This document shows positions 45,506 through 59,762 of a stretch of 64,000 bases of DNA, one piece after another. Each line of letters starts with the position of its first letter. The stretch's first letter is position 1. The notes under the pieces are model-generated. The model did not search any database. It was not told where the DNA came from and worked only from the letters and a program-made list of their open reading frames with translations. The translations under genes were made by a program, and so were the position numbers. The stretch is from Helicostylum pulchrum (Eukaryota > Mucoromycota > Mucoromycetes > Mucorales > Mucoraceae), in NCBI GenBank assembly GCA_025677825.1, contig JAIXMO010000083.1, forward strand, positions 18,061 to 82,060, written 5' to 3'.

Positions 45506-47109
45506 ATGTCCAAGTTTTTCAGTCTTTTAACTATCGCTTCAATTGCTATTGCTAGCGTCTCTGCTCAAGCACCTACATCTAATTTAGTTGATGGCGCTTG
45601 TGTTACAAACTATGATGCTTCTATTGATTATTTCCCTCAAAAGTTAAACACTGGTAAAGGCAAATCATACAAAAAAAAAAAGAAAAAAAAAAAACTCAAT
45701 TTTTTTTCATTTATATAGCTGATGATAAGGGAACTTTCTTTTCTGTTTCATATCATAATAACTACAAGATTGTCGAGAACCATAAGAGTGGTCGTAACTA
45801 CGTTCTTGTTCAATGTGGTACACCTGCGCCTACTGGTTTAACTAATGTTACTGAGATTTATAATATTCCTGTAACCAAAGTTGCCGCAATGGAAACCACC
45901 GCAGTTCCTTATCTCGAGGTAAAAAAAATAAAATAAAAAATGACAGCTTTGTTATCATACTGATTTTTTTTTTATGAGTTAGTTACTTGGCGTTGCAGAA
46001 AGTATCAAGGTGATTGCAGACGGTAGTTTGATCTCTTCCCCTTGTTTCCAAACCTACTTGAGCTCTGGCGAAGTCACCAACTTGTCTGCCAACAACAAGA
46101 CTTTACAAGCTGAGCAACTTGCTTCTGTTCAAGCTCAATTCGGTATTAACCCATATGAACCTATTTCCAACACTACTGTTTCTACTGGTCAAACCTATGA
46201 ACCTGATGTTTTGGGTGTAAGTTGATATATTTTTTACGCTGTGTATATTTTATCTGACCCTGTTTTTTTTTTCTAAATAGCGCGCTTCTTGGATTTCTTA
46301 TTATGCCGCTTTTTATAACTATGAAAATATGGCTAATGAAATCAGTAAAAAGATGATTGATAATTATCAAAAACTTACTGCTGCGGCTGCCGGATACGAT
46401 AATCCCAAGCCTATTGTTGCTTGGACTACTTTTGATGCTCCTAGTCAATACAATAACAATACTGCTAGTTATATTCTTAGTAATGCTTCTTATAAAGTTG
46501 GACTTACTAAAGATGCTTGTGAGTTTATATTGTTAAAAGAGCGAGTTTTTTTTTTTACTTACTTTTTCTTTTTTAGATGGTGAAATGTTAAACAGTACCA
46601 AGTCTGTTTACAATTCTGCAGCAGAACTTTTAGAAGCTATTTCTAGTGTTGATGTTTTGATTGATGAGACATTTATTGGATCCGACTTGACAGATTTCTT
46701 AAAGAACTATGAAATTGCTAGTGGAGAAGAGTCCAAGTACAAGTTTTTGGAAAAGAAGAAAGTTTTCCGTGAAGACGGTATCTTGACTGCCTCTGGTGGT
46801 TATGATTGGTTTGAGGCACCTGTAGCTATGGCTGATGCACTCTTGGAAGACATGCTTAATGCTCTTAATCCCGCTGCTCCCTCTTTTATGTATAAGCGTA
46901 ACTGGCTTCGTAATATCGCACTTGACGAACCTATCAAGTACATTACTGCTGATGACTGTACTTGGGATGAGAGCGCTCCCAGACCCAACTTGGCTACTAC
47001 TTATGTAGGTGGTCCATTCCCTATCGAAATCTCTGGTGCTTCTGCCCTTTCTGGTAGCTTGATTGGTGCCTTTGTTGTGTCTCTTGCTTCTTTAACTTAC
47101 CTTGCATAA
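45506..47109 (+). CDS. Secreted periplasmic-binding-protein-like protein with GPI-type end
   Basis: Exons: 45506-45653, 45719-45918, 45983-46216, 46281-46518 and 46577-47109, 450 residues. The start is a clear signal peptide (MSKFFSLLTIASIAIASVSA). The C-terminus (SGASALSGSLIGAFVVSLASLTYLA) fits a GPI signal. The body reads YVLVQCGTPAPTGLTN, VTKVAAMETTAVPYLELLGV, ESIKVIADGSLISSP and, later, IVAWTTFDAPS and EMLNSTKSVYNSAAELLEA. This order (loss-of-path, clamp helix, then second lobe) resembles cluster-III substrate-binding proteins (BtuF/FepB/TroA-like) that hold iron chelates, cobalamin or metals. Several N-glycosylation sites occur. Function is inferred as capture of a metal or ligand at the cell wall, with no membrane permease in the window. 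Confidence 0.7.
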
Positions 47110-47285
47110 TAGATTGTTATGCAATTTATCTAATTCCTCTTTTTTACTAATAAATAATTATATCCACAAAGTCGATGTGACCATTTTTCTAACAATATTA
47201 CGTAGTATTTATATATTTTCGGGGTTTTTTTTTTTTATTATTTTGCCTTTTTTTTTTTTTTAATTTTTTTTACTTTTAAACAATA

Positions 47286-48041
47286 ATGGGAAATTTTATC
47301 AAAAGAATTCGAAGCGAAATAAGTGAGGCTAATAAAGATATTGAAGCTGGTACTCAAGTAGAAATTAAAGACCCTGAAGATCTATGTAAGTTCTTTATCT
47401 TTTTTTTTTTTGAAAAAAAGCGTGTTTGTTGACGTATGAATATAGACAACTTGGTTGGATGTATCAAAGGGCCTCGTGATACTCCTTACGAAGGTATATA
47501 AAAAAAAAAAAATTGTGCTACACATAGTTTGCTTAAAAATTAACTGTGCCCTTTTTTTTTGGTTTTAAAGGTGGCACTTTTCTGATCGATATTAAATTAA
47601 GTGTACGTTATGCACAGACATCTATTTTCTTTTATAAATACTTAACAAAATTATAATAGAAGGATCATCCGTTTCGAGCACCCGACTTTAAATTTATTAC
47701 ACGAGTATTTCATCCCAACGTCAGCTCAAAGACAGTAAGTTTTTTTTAAAAGCAAAAAGATAAAATGATTTATTGATCGTAATTTTTTTTAGGGAGCGAT
47801 TTGTTTGGATGTATTAAAAGAAAATTGGTCTGCGGCAATGACACTAAGACTTTCACTATTGTCTGTTCAATCACTACTGGAGTCTCCGGACGAAACTTCT
47901 CCGCAAGACTTTGAGGTTGCTAAAGTGTATACCAAAGACAGATCAGAGTTCGTGAGAAAGACAAAGTCTTGGGTAAACAAGTATGCTAATGTTAGTTTAA
48001 AAGAACATATGCAAAGTCGAAGTGAAGATAGTAGTAAATAA
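47286..48041 (+). CDS. Ubiquitin-conjugating enzyme E2, UBE2K/Ubc1-like
   Basis: E2 enzyme, 167 residues. Exons are 47286-47385, 47446-47493, 47571-47602, 47660-47734 and 47793-48041. The catalytic region is FHPNVSSKTGAICLDVLKENW with active Cys89 and the HPN motif. MTLRLSLLSVQSLLESPDETSPQD is characteristic of UBE2K (E2-25K) and yeast Ubc1, which make Lys48-linked chains. These relatives carry a C-terminal UBA domain. Here the protein ends about 20 residues after the UBC fold with a Ser/Glu-rich tail, so the UBA is absent, or lies in an exon I cannot see before Gcn5 begins only 165 bases downstream. Confidence 0.92.
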
Positions 48042-48206
48042 ATACCCCCCCTTTTATGCTTTGATGAACTCTTTTTATTGTTAATTTTCTCTCCGCTTTA
48101 CGATGACGTCTAAGTAAACATTTTTTTTTTTTTTTCGTGTTTTAAAATAAATAAATACCTGCTTTTTCCCTGCCTCTCTCTTAATTTATTATATATATAC
48201 TTCTAT

Positions 48207-50768
<2,562 letters not shown>

Positions 50769-51711
50769 TGTTGTATCTTTTTTTTTTTATTTTTTATATT
50801 TGTAAATATTTTCCCCCTCCTCCTCCTCTCTTTCAAATTAAAGAAATCGTCTTGCTACTAGTTTAATTCGGTTGTCAAAAGATGGGTTGGTAATACTGGT
50901 GTTTTTTTCGTAGAATGGGTTCATCAACACCTTTTTTTAAAATTGCGTGTTAATGGTTTTTTTTTTTATACGTGTTTATGTTTAATTTTTTTTTTACCTT
51001 TATATACAATTCATAAACCTCGGTGAAAAACGTCTTTATACTATCCTCTGATTTTTGATCATGCAAAAGCATAAATTTAACGCCTACATATATACTTTAG
51101 TAGTTTACTCTTGTATGCCGAATAATAATAAACTTACTTCCTGCAGTAACAAAGCAAGACACATAAAATTCATTGAATCTATCAATCGATTTAAGGTACC
51201 TAAAAAAAGGTTTTCATCAGTAAAAAAAAAAAAAAAAAGTACTTCAAAAGTGTTAACAATGTACAAACATGGCTTGTGTATTCCATTGGTATTCTTCTAC
51301 TACATCAAGTGCAGCATGAATAATGAATTGATTTAAATGTTTATGGTCATCACGCTGCTAAAAGAAAAAGAAGGTTATTATTTTTGTTGTTGTTGTACTG
51401 ATGTACTGGTTTTTTTTTACTCTGTTTGAATCGATAAATGCAGAAGAACGCGAAGAGGGAACAATTTCAGTTTCGTATAATGGGTTATCGGTTGCACCTA
51501 CAATTGCAAAATAATAGTTGGACATGTTTCAATAGAGTTAAATAAAGCAAACAACAAAAAAAAGGGGTTTTTTGTTACGGCAGTTTAAATCAGTAGTTTT
51601 CTCCAGCGAATGACATCACGTTATCTCTTCTTTTTTTGTGCCTTTTTTTTTCTTTTCTTTTTTTTATCTTCTTCATCCTTTTTTTTTCTTAAAAACGTTT
51701 TTTATTTCAAG
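50769..51711. other. Spacer upstream of EB1
   Basis: Nearly 1 kb with repeated T-runs, and (TCC)n at about 50816-50828. No protein-like frame. The T-rich 100 bases before the ATG probably form the EB1 promoter. Confidence 0.5.
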
Positions 51712-52843
51712 ATGGGAGAATCAAGAACGGAATTACTGGCTTGGGTTAATGACTTGTTACAGTTAAACTATACCAAGGTAGAGCAAGCAGGAACAGGTAA
51801 GAGGAAGAATAATTTTTTTTTTCTTGTAAAAAAAAAAAAAGAAAAAAAAGGAGATATTTAACGTACCTTTTTTTGGGTATAAAAAAGGTGCTGCTTATTG
51901 TCAAATTATGGACTCAATATTCAGTAAGTACAAAAAGAAAAAAAAATACAAAAAAGTAATAACCAAGATATTTTTTTTTCTGTGAATTAGATGATGTTAA
52001 TATGACCAAGGTTAAATTTGATACTAAACATGAATATGAATATGTTTCCAATTTCAAAGTACTTCAACATACTTTTGATAAGCACAAGTTAGTACGCGTT
52101 TTTTTTTTTAATTGCATTCATGTACTAAATTTTAATTTTATATATAGGATCGACAAGGTATAAATAAAACAAATACATTCCCGTTCTATTTACTAACACA
52201 AGAATAAATAGATTATTCCAGTTGATAAATTAATGAAATGTAAGTTTCAAGATAATCTTGAATTTATGCAGTGGGTAAAGAGATACTGGGATCAAAACTT
52301 TCCTGGAGGGGCTTATGATGCAGGTCAACGTAGAAAAGGAACTGGAACTAGCAAGAGTCCAGCTACTCGTGCTGTAGGTACAATGTCACGTAAACCCGCT
52401 GCCAGTAGTACAGGTAAGAGAGCGCAAAAAAAAAAGGGTGCATTTAATAAGACGTTTAAAAAAAAACTTTTATATACGTGTATGTAGCTCGTAGTGCTAG
52501 TCGTACAGCCGCATCTGCTACTTCGACAGGTCGTTCATCTTCAGCAGCTAAATCGCACGACGGATCTGCCACTGTGATTAACGACTTGAACAGCCAGATC
52601 ACGGAATTAAAAGTGACGGTGGATGGACTTGAAAAGGAAAGAGATTTTTATTTTGGAAAGTTGCGAGAGATTGAAATACTAGTTCAGGAACAGTTAGAGT
52701 TAACCGATCAAGATAATGATGATACCAATTGTATTCGAGATATTCAAGCTATTCTTTATAGAACTGAAGAAGGGTTTGAAGTGCCTCCAGAAAATGAGGA
52801 TCTTTTAGCTCAAGAGGATGCATATGATGATGAGACATTTTAA
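51712..52843 (+). CDS. EB1: Microtubule plus-end protein EB1 (Bim1/Mal3)
   Basis: End-binding protein that tracks growing microtubule ends. Exons: 51712-51796, 51888-51923, 51991-52087, 52148-52157 (10 bases), 52212-52413 and 52488-52843, 261 residues. The calponin-homology domain is at residues 1-105: [35 protein letters not shown] and [16 protein letters not shown] Ser/Ala/Arg-rich linker follows. The C-terminal EB1 dimerisation region has [19 protein letters not shown] and [12 protein letters not shown]. The chain ends acidic-then-aromatic (DDETF), like the EEY/F tail that CAP-Gly proteins recognise. It converges on PAC2 with only 34 bases between stops. Confidence 0.95.
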
Positions 52844-52877
52844 AATAAATAAAATAATTATAATTTTTTTTTTTTTT

Positions 52878-53780
52878 TTATTGGTACAAGTCTGCATTAA
52901 ATGGTGTACCAAATAAGAATTCCCAACTCTTGGGTGGTGTCCATCCTGTGAGTTGTAAGTTTAAAAGTGTATTGATAAAGTTACCATATTCAATACTATC
53001 TTGCACGTTATCTATATGGAAATATAATATATCAGTTTATATTCTATAGTAAGCAAAGACTTATTTTTACCTCCTTCCAGTGCAAACATGATAAGTAATG
53101 TTACAGGTACTTTGGTTTCAAGTTGCTCATATAAGTGACGTGCCAATCCCGAGCCAGGTAATTCCAGTTTATCATCGGTTGTCTCCAATATAGGAACACT
53201 CAATGCCACTGCCTTTTCTTTATACTCGCCGTTTCCCCATACTCTGAAAGGAGGACCGTTGATTTGAGAATCTAATCGACGTGTAGCGTCCATACTGGTC
53301 AATAAGACCACTTGTTTAAACTGAGAGGTAAAGGTGGCGATTTCGTTTATAAATTCCTGTTTCTTTCCTTTTAATGTAGGTGAACGTTGTTGAACACATG
53401 TCCATTGATGGTCCTTGGATTGATATACTACACACATAGTAAAAATATTACTTTTTTCATGCAGCTAGAAAAACATAAATTTTTTTTTTCTCTTACCTTC
53501 CAAGGGAACAGTAACACCAACATCTGTACTATCTTCACGGATACCTGAGACGGGTACAAGTGAGTCTTGGTCGAGGAAACCAATACGCTCCAACTTGAGA
53601 CTGTGGATAAGCAAGTCTGAAACTAACTGAGGTACATTGCCGATAGAGACAGTAGGCTATACAATACAATACAGAATAAATAAAGAGGTAAATAATAAAA
53701 AGACAACTTTTATTTACCAAGATGAGAGTGGAACCTTTTAATGAAGAAGGGTCGTAATTAGGTACAGGTACAAATGACAT
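52878..53780 (-). CDS. PAC2: Proteasome assembly chaperone 2
   Basis: PAC2/PSMG2 (Add66 in yeast), which with PAC1 guides alpha-ring assembly of the 20S proteasome. Coding-order exons: 53780-53718, 53656-53497, 53427-53071 and 53011-52878, 237 residues, the usual family length. Motifs: STLILPTVSIGNVPQLVSDLLI near the N-terminus (split by intron 1), IGFLDQDSLVPVSG, and VVLLTSMDATRR. The chain ends SWEFLFGTPFNADLYQ. It is convergent with EB1, so 3' UTRs must overlap. Confidence 0.85.
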
Positions 53781-53942
53781 TATAATTTATGAGTATGCAA
53801 AAAAAAAAAAGACAAAATAAAAAAGTAGCTTGCGTGTGTTGTACTGAGGAAGCGTCACAAAATAAAAAAACGGTCTTGTTTTTTATTATTCGGTTGGCGC
53901 CGTGTTTTGCTTAAATAATAAGAAATGGGGGGTACAGGGTAA

Positions 53943-55089
53943 TCAATTTAAATCAGCCATGTCACTTAATAAGTATTCACGTTTCGCTTCCAACTCGTGC
54001 TAAATGAGAAGGTTTTTAATATATATGTACACAATTATATTTCTGGTACCGTATTACCAATTCATCCTCAGTTTCTTGAATCTTGATGGAAGCCAATGCG
54101 ATATCCTAAGAGAGTTTTATAACTAAAATAAGGTTTTTTTCACATACTAAAAAAAAGAAAAAAAAAAAAAAAAAAAAGTGTATTTACAGTAGGAAGATCC
54201 AGATAGGAAGTAGTAAGGATATTAGATTTAGTTAACAAGTCCGATTCCATAGCGTTTGATTTCAAGTCTAAATGTTTCAAATGACTTATAGTTGTTTGAA
54301 TATTTAAGTCATTATATTTGTTCTAATATAAAAAAAAAGATGAAATCAGTGGTGTGACATATGATAAGGTTACCTCTAGAATTAAATATTGAGATTTATT
54401 TGGGTTTATCATCTGTTCAGACTTGTTATCATCCCGACGACGACTCTGTAATTTTGACAAAATACTATTATAAAAAAAATGATGACTTAGAAAAAAAAAA
54501 AAAAAAAGTCAGATAATATAAATATTTCTTATTACGCCTTCATATTGATTAATTCGTCAGTCATTTCATGCTGCCATTGATTTAAAGCGTAATCAGTCTC
54601 ATTTAATTTGTCGTCCTCGATTTGCTTGTGCATTTTATTCATTGATACTTTGGTAATAGCTGTATAATAGCTAAGTAATTATTATTATTTTGGAACGGAG
54701 ATATTTTTAGTGACCGCGGGTACACACGGTTAGATTAAAATGGCTACTTTACTTGCTTAACTCAGTTTGACTTATACCAAGTACTTGTCCTATTGATCCA
54801 AGCGAGTCTAATGCATTTCTATTAGATTCTGCTACAAAAGATGTATCACACAACACCGCTATATTTCATTTATTTATTTATTATTATTTTTTTTATTAGC
54901 CCTTTCATATACAACACACATTATTCCCTTTTGTATTATACCGGTATTATTGATAATATAATTTTCTACTAGTTTAGTTGAATTAAAATTAAGCTTTTTA
55001 AGGTTATTTAGTATCTCATAATTTTTATTGGTACGCTCAAACTGAGGAATTTCTTGTTCTTTGTATAATGTTGAAAGCCAGGAATCCAT
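53943..55089 (-). CDS. HAUS1: Augmin subunit HAUS1-like protein
   Basis: Coiled-coil subunit of the augmin complex, which recruits gamma-tubulin to existing microtubules. The N-terminus WLSTLYKEQEIPQFERTN is colinear with human HAUS1 WLKKIFGDHPIPQYE. The C-terminus SYLDLPTDIALASIKIQE is colinear with SYLDLMPNPSLAQVKIEE. Coding-order exons: 55089 to about 54920, 54858-54753, 54670-54535, 54464-54374, 54322-54188, 54105-54058 and 53999-53943. The first donor is unresolved: only a weak GTGTTG site at about 54918 keeps phase with exon 2. The product is about 250 residues, helical throughout. It lies next to EB1 and PAC2. Confidence 0.7.
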
Positions 55090-55171
55090 CTAGAATTTAT
55101 TTTTTCAGTGCTTTTTTTTTTTTTTTTTTCCTTTTTTATCGTTACTGTACGTGCGACCAATTCATCTTGAA

Positions 55172-55203
<32 letters not shown>

Positions 55204-55742
55204 GCAAAAAAAGAAAAAGAGAAGCGTATATAAAATAAATAAAATAATTATCCATCAAGAGTTTGTGTGACTGTTTGAAGTATATAAAAGTTATAGAACG
55301 TGCCAGGGAGAAAGAACGATTTGGTAATCAAGTTTTCGTATTGGTTGATAAAATGTGGCGTGAGCTTTTTTCATGTTTTTCAACGTGGAATTAAATTCAT
55401 TAAAATGGGTCATGGTGGTACAGGTCAAGTCAAGATTAGAAAAAAAAAAAGCGGGTATCGCGCTTTTATGAATTTTGATCTATTTTAACCTCTTTTTTTG
55501 CGAAATGAAAAAAAAAAAGACCCGTTTTTCGTATCACTCACACTTTCTTTAACAATCGGACAATTAAATGAATTAAAAATTGCCCAATTAACATGTTCAT
55601 CCCAAAAAGTTGGCTCGAGCGATTTTTGGCTTTTTGGCTTAGTTTATAAAAAGGGAAAGATTTTATTTTTTTCAAAAAAGTATTCATTTTCTTTTTTTTT
55701 CATACTTATAATAATAATAATAATAATAATAATTACGTTTAA
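55090..55742. other. Divergent spacer, HAUS1 / homeobox gene
   Basis: Promoter region for both. Contains long T- and A-runs (about 55109-55127 and 55173-55199), a TATATAAAAG near 55281 and an (AAT)n stretch at about 55710-55733. Short frames here have the look of translated A/T-runs. Confidence 0.45.
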
Positions 55743-56375
55743 ATGCTTTCAGTCACAAACATGTTAAATTTTAAACAACAACAACAACAACAATATCATC
55801 ATCATCATCAACAACAAAATTATAAAAGACCAGCAGTGCTTGATATTAGTAATTTGTTAAATACCCATCATCAACAACAAAAAAGTCCCTCTCTTTCACC
55901 TTCTTTAACATCATCGCCTGCAAGTATATCCTCCTTTACAAGTTACCCTTTTCCATCACAAAATGAATCCGTAATGTGGGAAGACGTAAAGAATCATAGA
56001 TCACATACTCCCATCTCAATGGACCATGATGATATCAATACAATTCAAAATAATGAAGTAGTTGATGAAGACGAGGAAGAAGACGAAGAAGATGAAGAAG
56101 ACGATGATGATGAATCTTCAGCTGCAATTAAAGCAAAGCGCAGAAGAGCCAATGCTAAGCAATTGGAAGTTTTAAATCGAGTCTTTGACCGTACTTTCTT
56201 TCCTTCTACTCAAATGAGAGCTGAATTAGGTAGACAATTAGGTATGAGCCCTAGAACTGTACAAATCTGGTTTCAAAACCGCAGGCAAGCAATGCGCACA
56301 AGAGAACGCCAAAGATTAATTCGACTTCGTAACGACTCCAAATCTTCAACTAACAAATCAAACATAATCGAGTAA
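55743..56375 (+). CDS. Homeodomain transcription factor
   Basis: Single-exon protein of 210 residues. The N-terminus is Gln/His-rich and the middle Ser-rich. An Asp/Glu run (DEDEEEDEEDEEDDDDE) precedes the homeodomain at about residues 131-190: KRRRANAKQLEVLNRVFDRT, AELGRQLGMSPRTVQIWFQNRRQAMR. Recognition helix WFQNRRQ with Gln at homeodomain position 54 is typical of fungal TALE-less factors of the Pho2/Phx1/Yox1 kind. Which of these it matches cannot be told by eye. The tail is short and basic. Confidence 0.85.
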   Translation: MLSVTNMLNFKQQQQQQYHHHHQQQNYKRPAVLDISNLLNTHHQQQKSPSLSPSLTSSPASISSFTSYPFPSQNESVMWEDVKNHRSHTPISMDHDDINTIQNNEVVDEDEEEDEEDEEDDDDESSAAIKAKRRRANAKQLEVLNRVFDRTFFPSTQMRAELGRQLGMSPRTVQIWFQNRRQAMRTRERQRLIRLRNDSKSSTNKSNIIE

Positions 56376-58198
56376 AATCACTGGTTTTTTTTATTTATTT
56401 TTTCCCCCGACGCAACAACTGTAAATCAACCCTTTCTTTCTTCTACAATACAAAAAAAAATCACATCTTTTTTTTTTTTTTTCAATAATTACAAAGTACA
56501 ACACACAACACATATAACTTTTCTCACTTTTTTTTTTAAAAAAAAAAAAATTAAAATAAAAAATATACGGTCAAAAAACTGGTTTTTTTGATTGTACCTA
56601 TTTCAATAAAGTTCTATTTTCTGTTTGTTTCAAGATTTTTTATTTGTCTAACTGCTTTTTTTTTTAGTTTGATAATTTTAGACACATTACACAATAAATA
56701 ATTAATAATTTTTTTTTTTTTCCCCGGTGATTTCGATGAAAAACGCCCGTATTAAATGGGGGGTGTAACTCCAATACCCCGTACCCCGCGCTCCCAACAA
56801 CTCAGATCTATTAAATGTCGCACTTTCAACAACTTTTCTTTTTTAGGAAAATAGTGTCGCATCTGCATACACACACAACTATCGTAGAAAAAGAATGCCT
56901 TACAACGTGGAAAGGTATAACCAAAAAAAAAACAAGGGTATCTAACTATAACAAAGGTTTTATGATTCCGGACATACCGGAAATACAAAAGCGATTACAG
57001 CATTACTTTTTCATTACTAGACATATACATACTAACTCAAAATCACGGGAGGGGGACTAAAAGAGTAGTACCATCAAATAGCAAAAAAAAAAAAAAAAAA
57101 AAAAAAAAAGCCAATTGCTGTGTGTGTACGTTAAATGCAATGGTACACGGTTTGATTTACATTTTATTAAATCGACTCTGCAAAGTTACACTGTTGTAAA
57201 TCCTTTTTTTTAAAAAAGCATTTTAATTTAAAGTAATAGCCTGATTAATCAATTTTTTCCCGTTTCAATCAGCTATTGGTAACGGTTAACTCTGAAACAC
57301 GGTAAAAAAAAAAAGTGTTTGACTAAACAGTAATGATTCTTTTTTTACAAAAAAAAGGTGTAACGCAAAATTTGGCGGGCCAAAGTCTTATTTCTCTCAC
57401 GGTAGAGAACATTCCGCCGCAAGAAAACACGTTGAAGCGAATTGAAAAAAGACCAACTAATGCAAATCTTGAGGGGAGAAAATCACAACTTGCCTGTCAA
57501 CCAGCTATCTGGGTGTGCAAAACCGACCATTGCTCCCAGCGAATGAACGGAGGGGAGGGGGTAATACTAGTGAAGTTGTACTAGTAGATGCTTTTTCGTT
57601 TTATTAATGTTGCAAAAGTTAGTAGTAACGTAGCTTATTTCTTGCAAGTACCAATTAAAATCTCCATTCGGGCCGGTTTGGACGTTTGATTAGGTGAAAC
57701 GTAATTGGATGACCAGAAATCAGGTTACAAAAAAAAAAAAAGGTCTTTTTTTCTTTCTTTTTTTTTCGTTTTTCTACCAGATTAGTAAGTGATGCACAAG
57801 GGCTGAAATTGTTAATGAAGGGTATACTTTTTTGTATATTTTGTTTATATAATTTGATTACACAACGTATTCAAATATAGAAAAACTTTATAAAATGAGA
57901 TGATGATGATGATGATGCCCGGATAAAAGATCTTAACCTTATTTGGGGGGGGGGGAGAGTGTGTTATCCAATCAGTTGGCAAGCAAGTGCGCGCACTTGA
58001 AATAGAAAAAAAGGAAGCATCTAAATCAAAAACCTTATATATGTTTTTTGTGTGTGATATTTTAAAATGAAAATTCGGAAAATAAAAATAAAATAAAATT
58101 CCAGTGCCCCTTTTTTTTTTTATTTTATTATTGTAGCGTGTATATATGTGACATTCCTTTGAAGTATCTCTTTTTCTTTTGTACGTATACAAAACTAA
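56376..58198. other. Long spacer, nothing recognised
   Basis: About 1.8 kb with strong A and T runs (a 26-A run at about 57083-57108), a G-run at about 57946-57955 and a short (GAT)n at about 57898-57917. No frame looks protein-like. Confidence 0.5.
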
Positions 58199-59303
58199 AT
58201 GCCAAAGAAACAATCGATAAAGAGTACACCTTTTTCTGTAAAGAGAAAGCAAATTAACTTTAATCTGCTGGATAACAGGTATTATACATAAAAGGGAGGC
58301 GCATTATAACGTAACACTAGACTAATTATAGTTGTGATTGTAGTTCATCAAGTTCATTTCATCATCATCTTCAACACTGTACGTTTTATACATGTATTTT
58401 ATATTTTTTTTATATTACCTAAGCTAATTTGAGGGAGTTGTATTTAGCGGTATCTACTACAACATCAATTAATCAAGATATTAATGATCACCTTATAAAA
58501 GAAAAGGACGAAACAATTAACGAATTAAAAGTAAGATTTATATTAAAACATAAACACACACACACACTAAAACAAGAAATAATAGAAACAATTGGCGCAA
58601 ACAAATCAAGAATTACAAAGCACAAGACATGAACACCGTTTAATGGCAAATGAACAATCTGAATTTGAAGCTAATATTATTGGTTGGTATGATTTTACAG
58701 CTGCATATTAAAAAAATAAAAATAAAAACTTATTGTATATTTTTAGAAAAATGTTCAAAAGAGAAACAATCAGTTGAACTTGAATTGAAAATATTAAAAG
58801 AAACCCATGTAGAAAAATTGCAGTCAATGTCAACTACTTTAAACCACTTGGCTGGAACCATTGCTTCTTTAAGAAACCAACTAAAGCAGAACAACATTAA
58901 AGAAGGTAAAAGCATTCATAGTTATCCAATTAAAATATATATATATTTGTTTTTATTAACTGCAAGTAGAAATAAATCATGATAGTAACGCATTGTTATT
59001 GGTTGAATCAAACCATTATAAAAAGGATGCGCAGTTCATTCAAGACGCGTATTACAAAGTAAAGCAAGAGACACACATGGCTCATCCATTGTGGTCCAAC
59101 ATACAGGTTAGATTTTATTATTTCGCGGTAGCAAACATTTATTGACGCATCTATAGTATACTACCTCTTGTATTAAACACGAAATCAATAACTTTGAAGC
59201 TTGGAAATCAATCCCTGTTGCTGATTTAGCAAAGCTACTACGCGAAGATCAACATAAAAACAATTCTGTCAAATCTTTATTGTTTGGAAGATATAAAAAA
59301 TGA
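58199..59303 (+). CDS. Coiled-coil protein of unknown function
   Basis: Not recognised. Exons: 58199-58278, 58344-58378, 58424-58530, 58586-58682, 58747-58905, 58970-59106 and 59157-59303, in consistent phase, giving 253 residues. The N-terminus is basic (MPKKQSIKSTPFSVKRKQ) and Ser/His-rich. Residues about 60-160 are a strong heptad-like coiled coil (ELKKQLAQTNQELQSTRHEH, SVELELKILKETHVEKLQSM). The C-terminal third is less helical and includes HPLWSNIQ, INNFEAWKSIPVADLAKLL and a basic end (SLLFGRYKK). A spindle, kinetochore or nuclear scaffold role would fit the composition but is only a guess. Confidence 0.7.
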
Positions 59304-59762
59304 GGAAAATGAGTCATAAAACTCCTAGTGGCTTATATGTCCTAAACCAATCCCAAAACTCTATTTTTTTTTTCTTTTTTTTTTTTTTTTCCTTTTTTTC
59401 CACTCTCAATTCTTTTTATTTTTACGTGTCCGTGTTTTTGGCGTGTTAGAATTATTTTTCCGGTTTTATATCTCAGGTAAATAAAAAGTTATTATTTTCC
59501 GTTTTGTATTTAATTTTAATTTTTTAAACTGGTAATAGTTTCTTTTTTTCTTCTTCTTTTATACATATAACTCTTGGGTCATGCTTTCTAATAATACATA
59601 TTATAACAGGTAAGAAAAAAAAAAAGGGAAAAATTTAAAAAAAGGAAAAAAAAAAAAAAAAAAAAAGGAATGCGTGCTCAAAAAAAAAGGGCATGTTCAA
59701 AAAAGGGACACGCGTTTTAACCAAAAATAGAATTTAACCCTAAAAAAAATATATATATATAT
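59304..59762. other. Spacer with possible first exon of the BET gene
   Basis: Pyrimidine-rich, then A-rich. An ATG at 59581 opens MLSNNTYYN followed by GTAAGA. Splicing to the TAG at 59773 would join it in frame to the BET protein (AG + T gives Ser, then NLNTLPSPP). This competes with the downstream ATG used for the main entry. Confidence 0.35.

Noticed and set aside
57333..57584. 83-residue frame with mixed composition
   Set aside because: Isolated, no introns or motif, and flanked by A-runs; not enough to call a gene.
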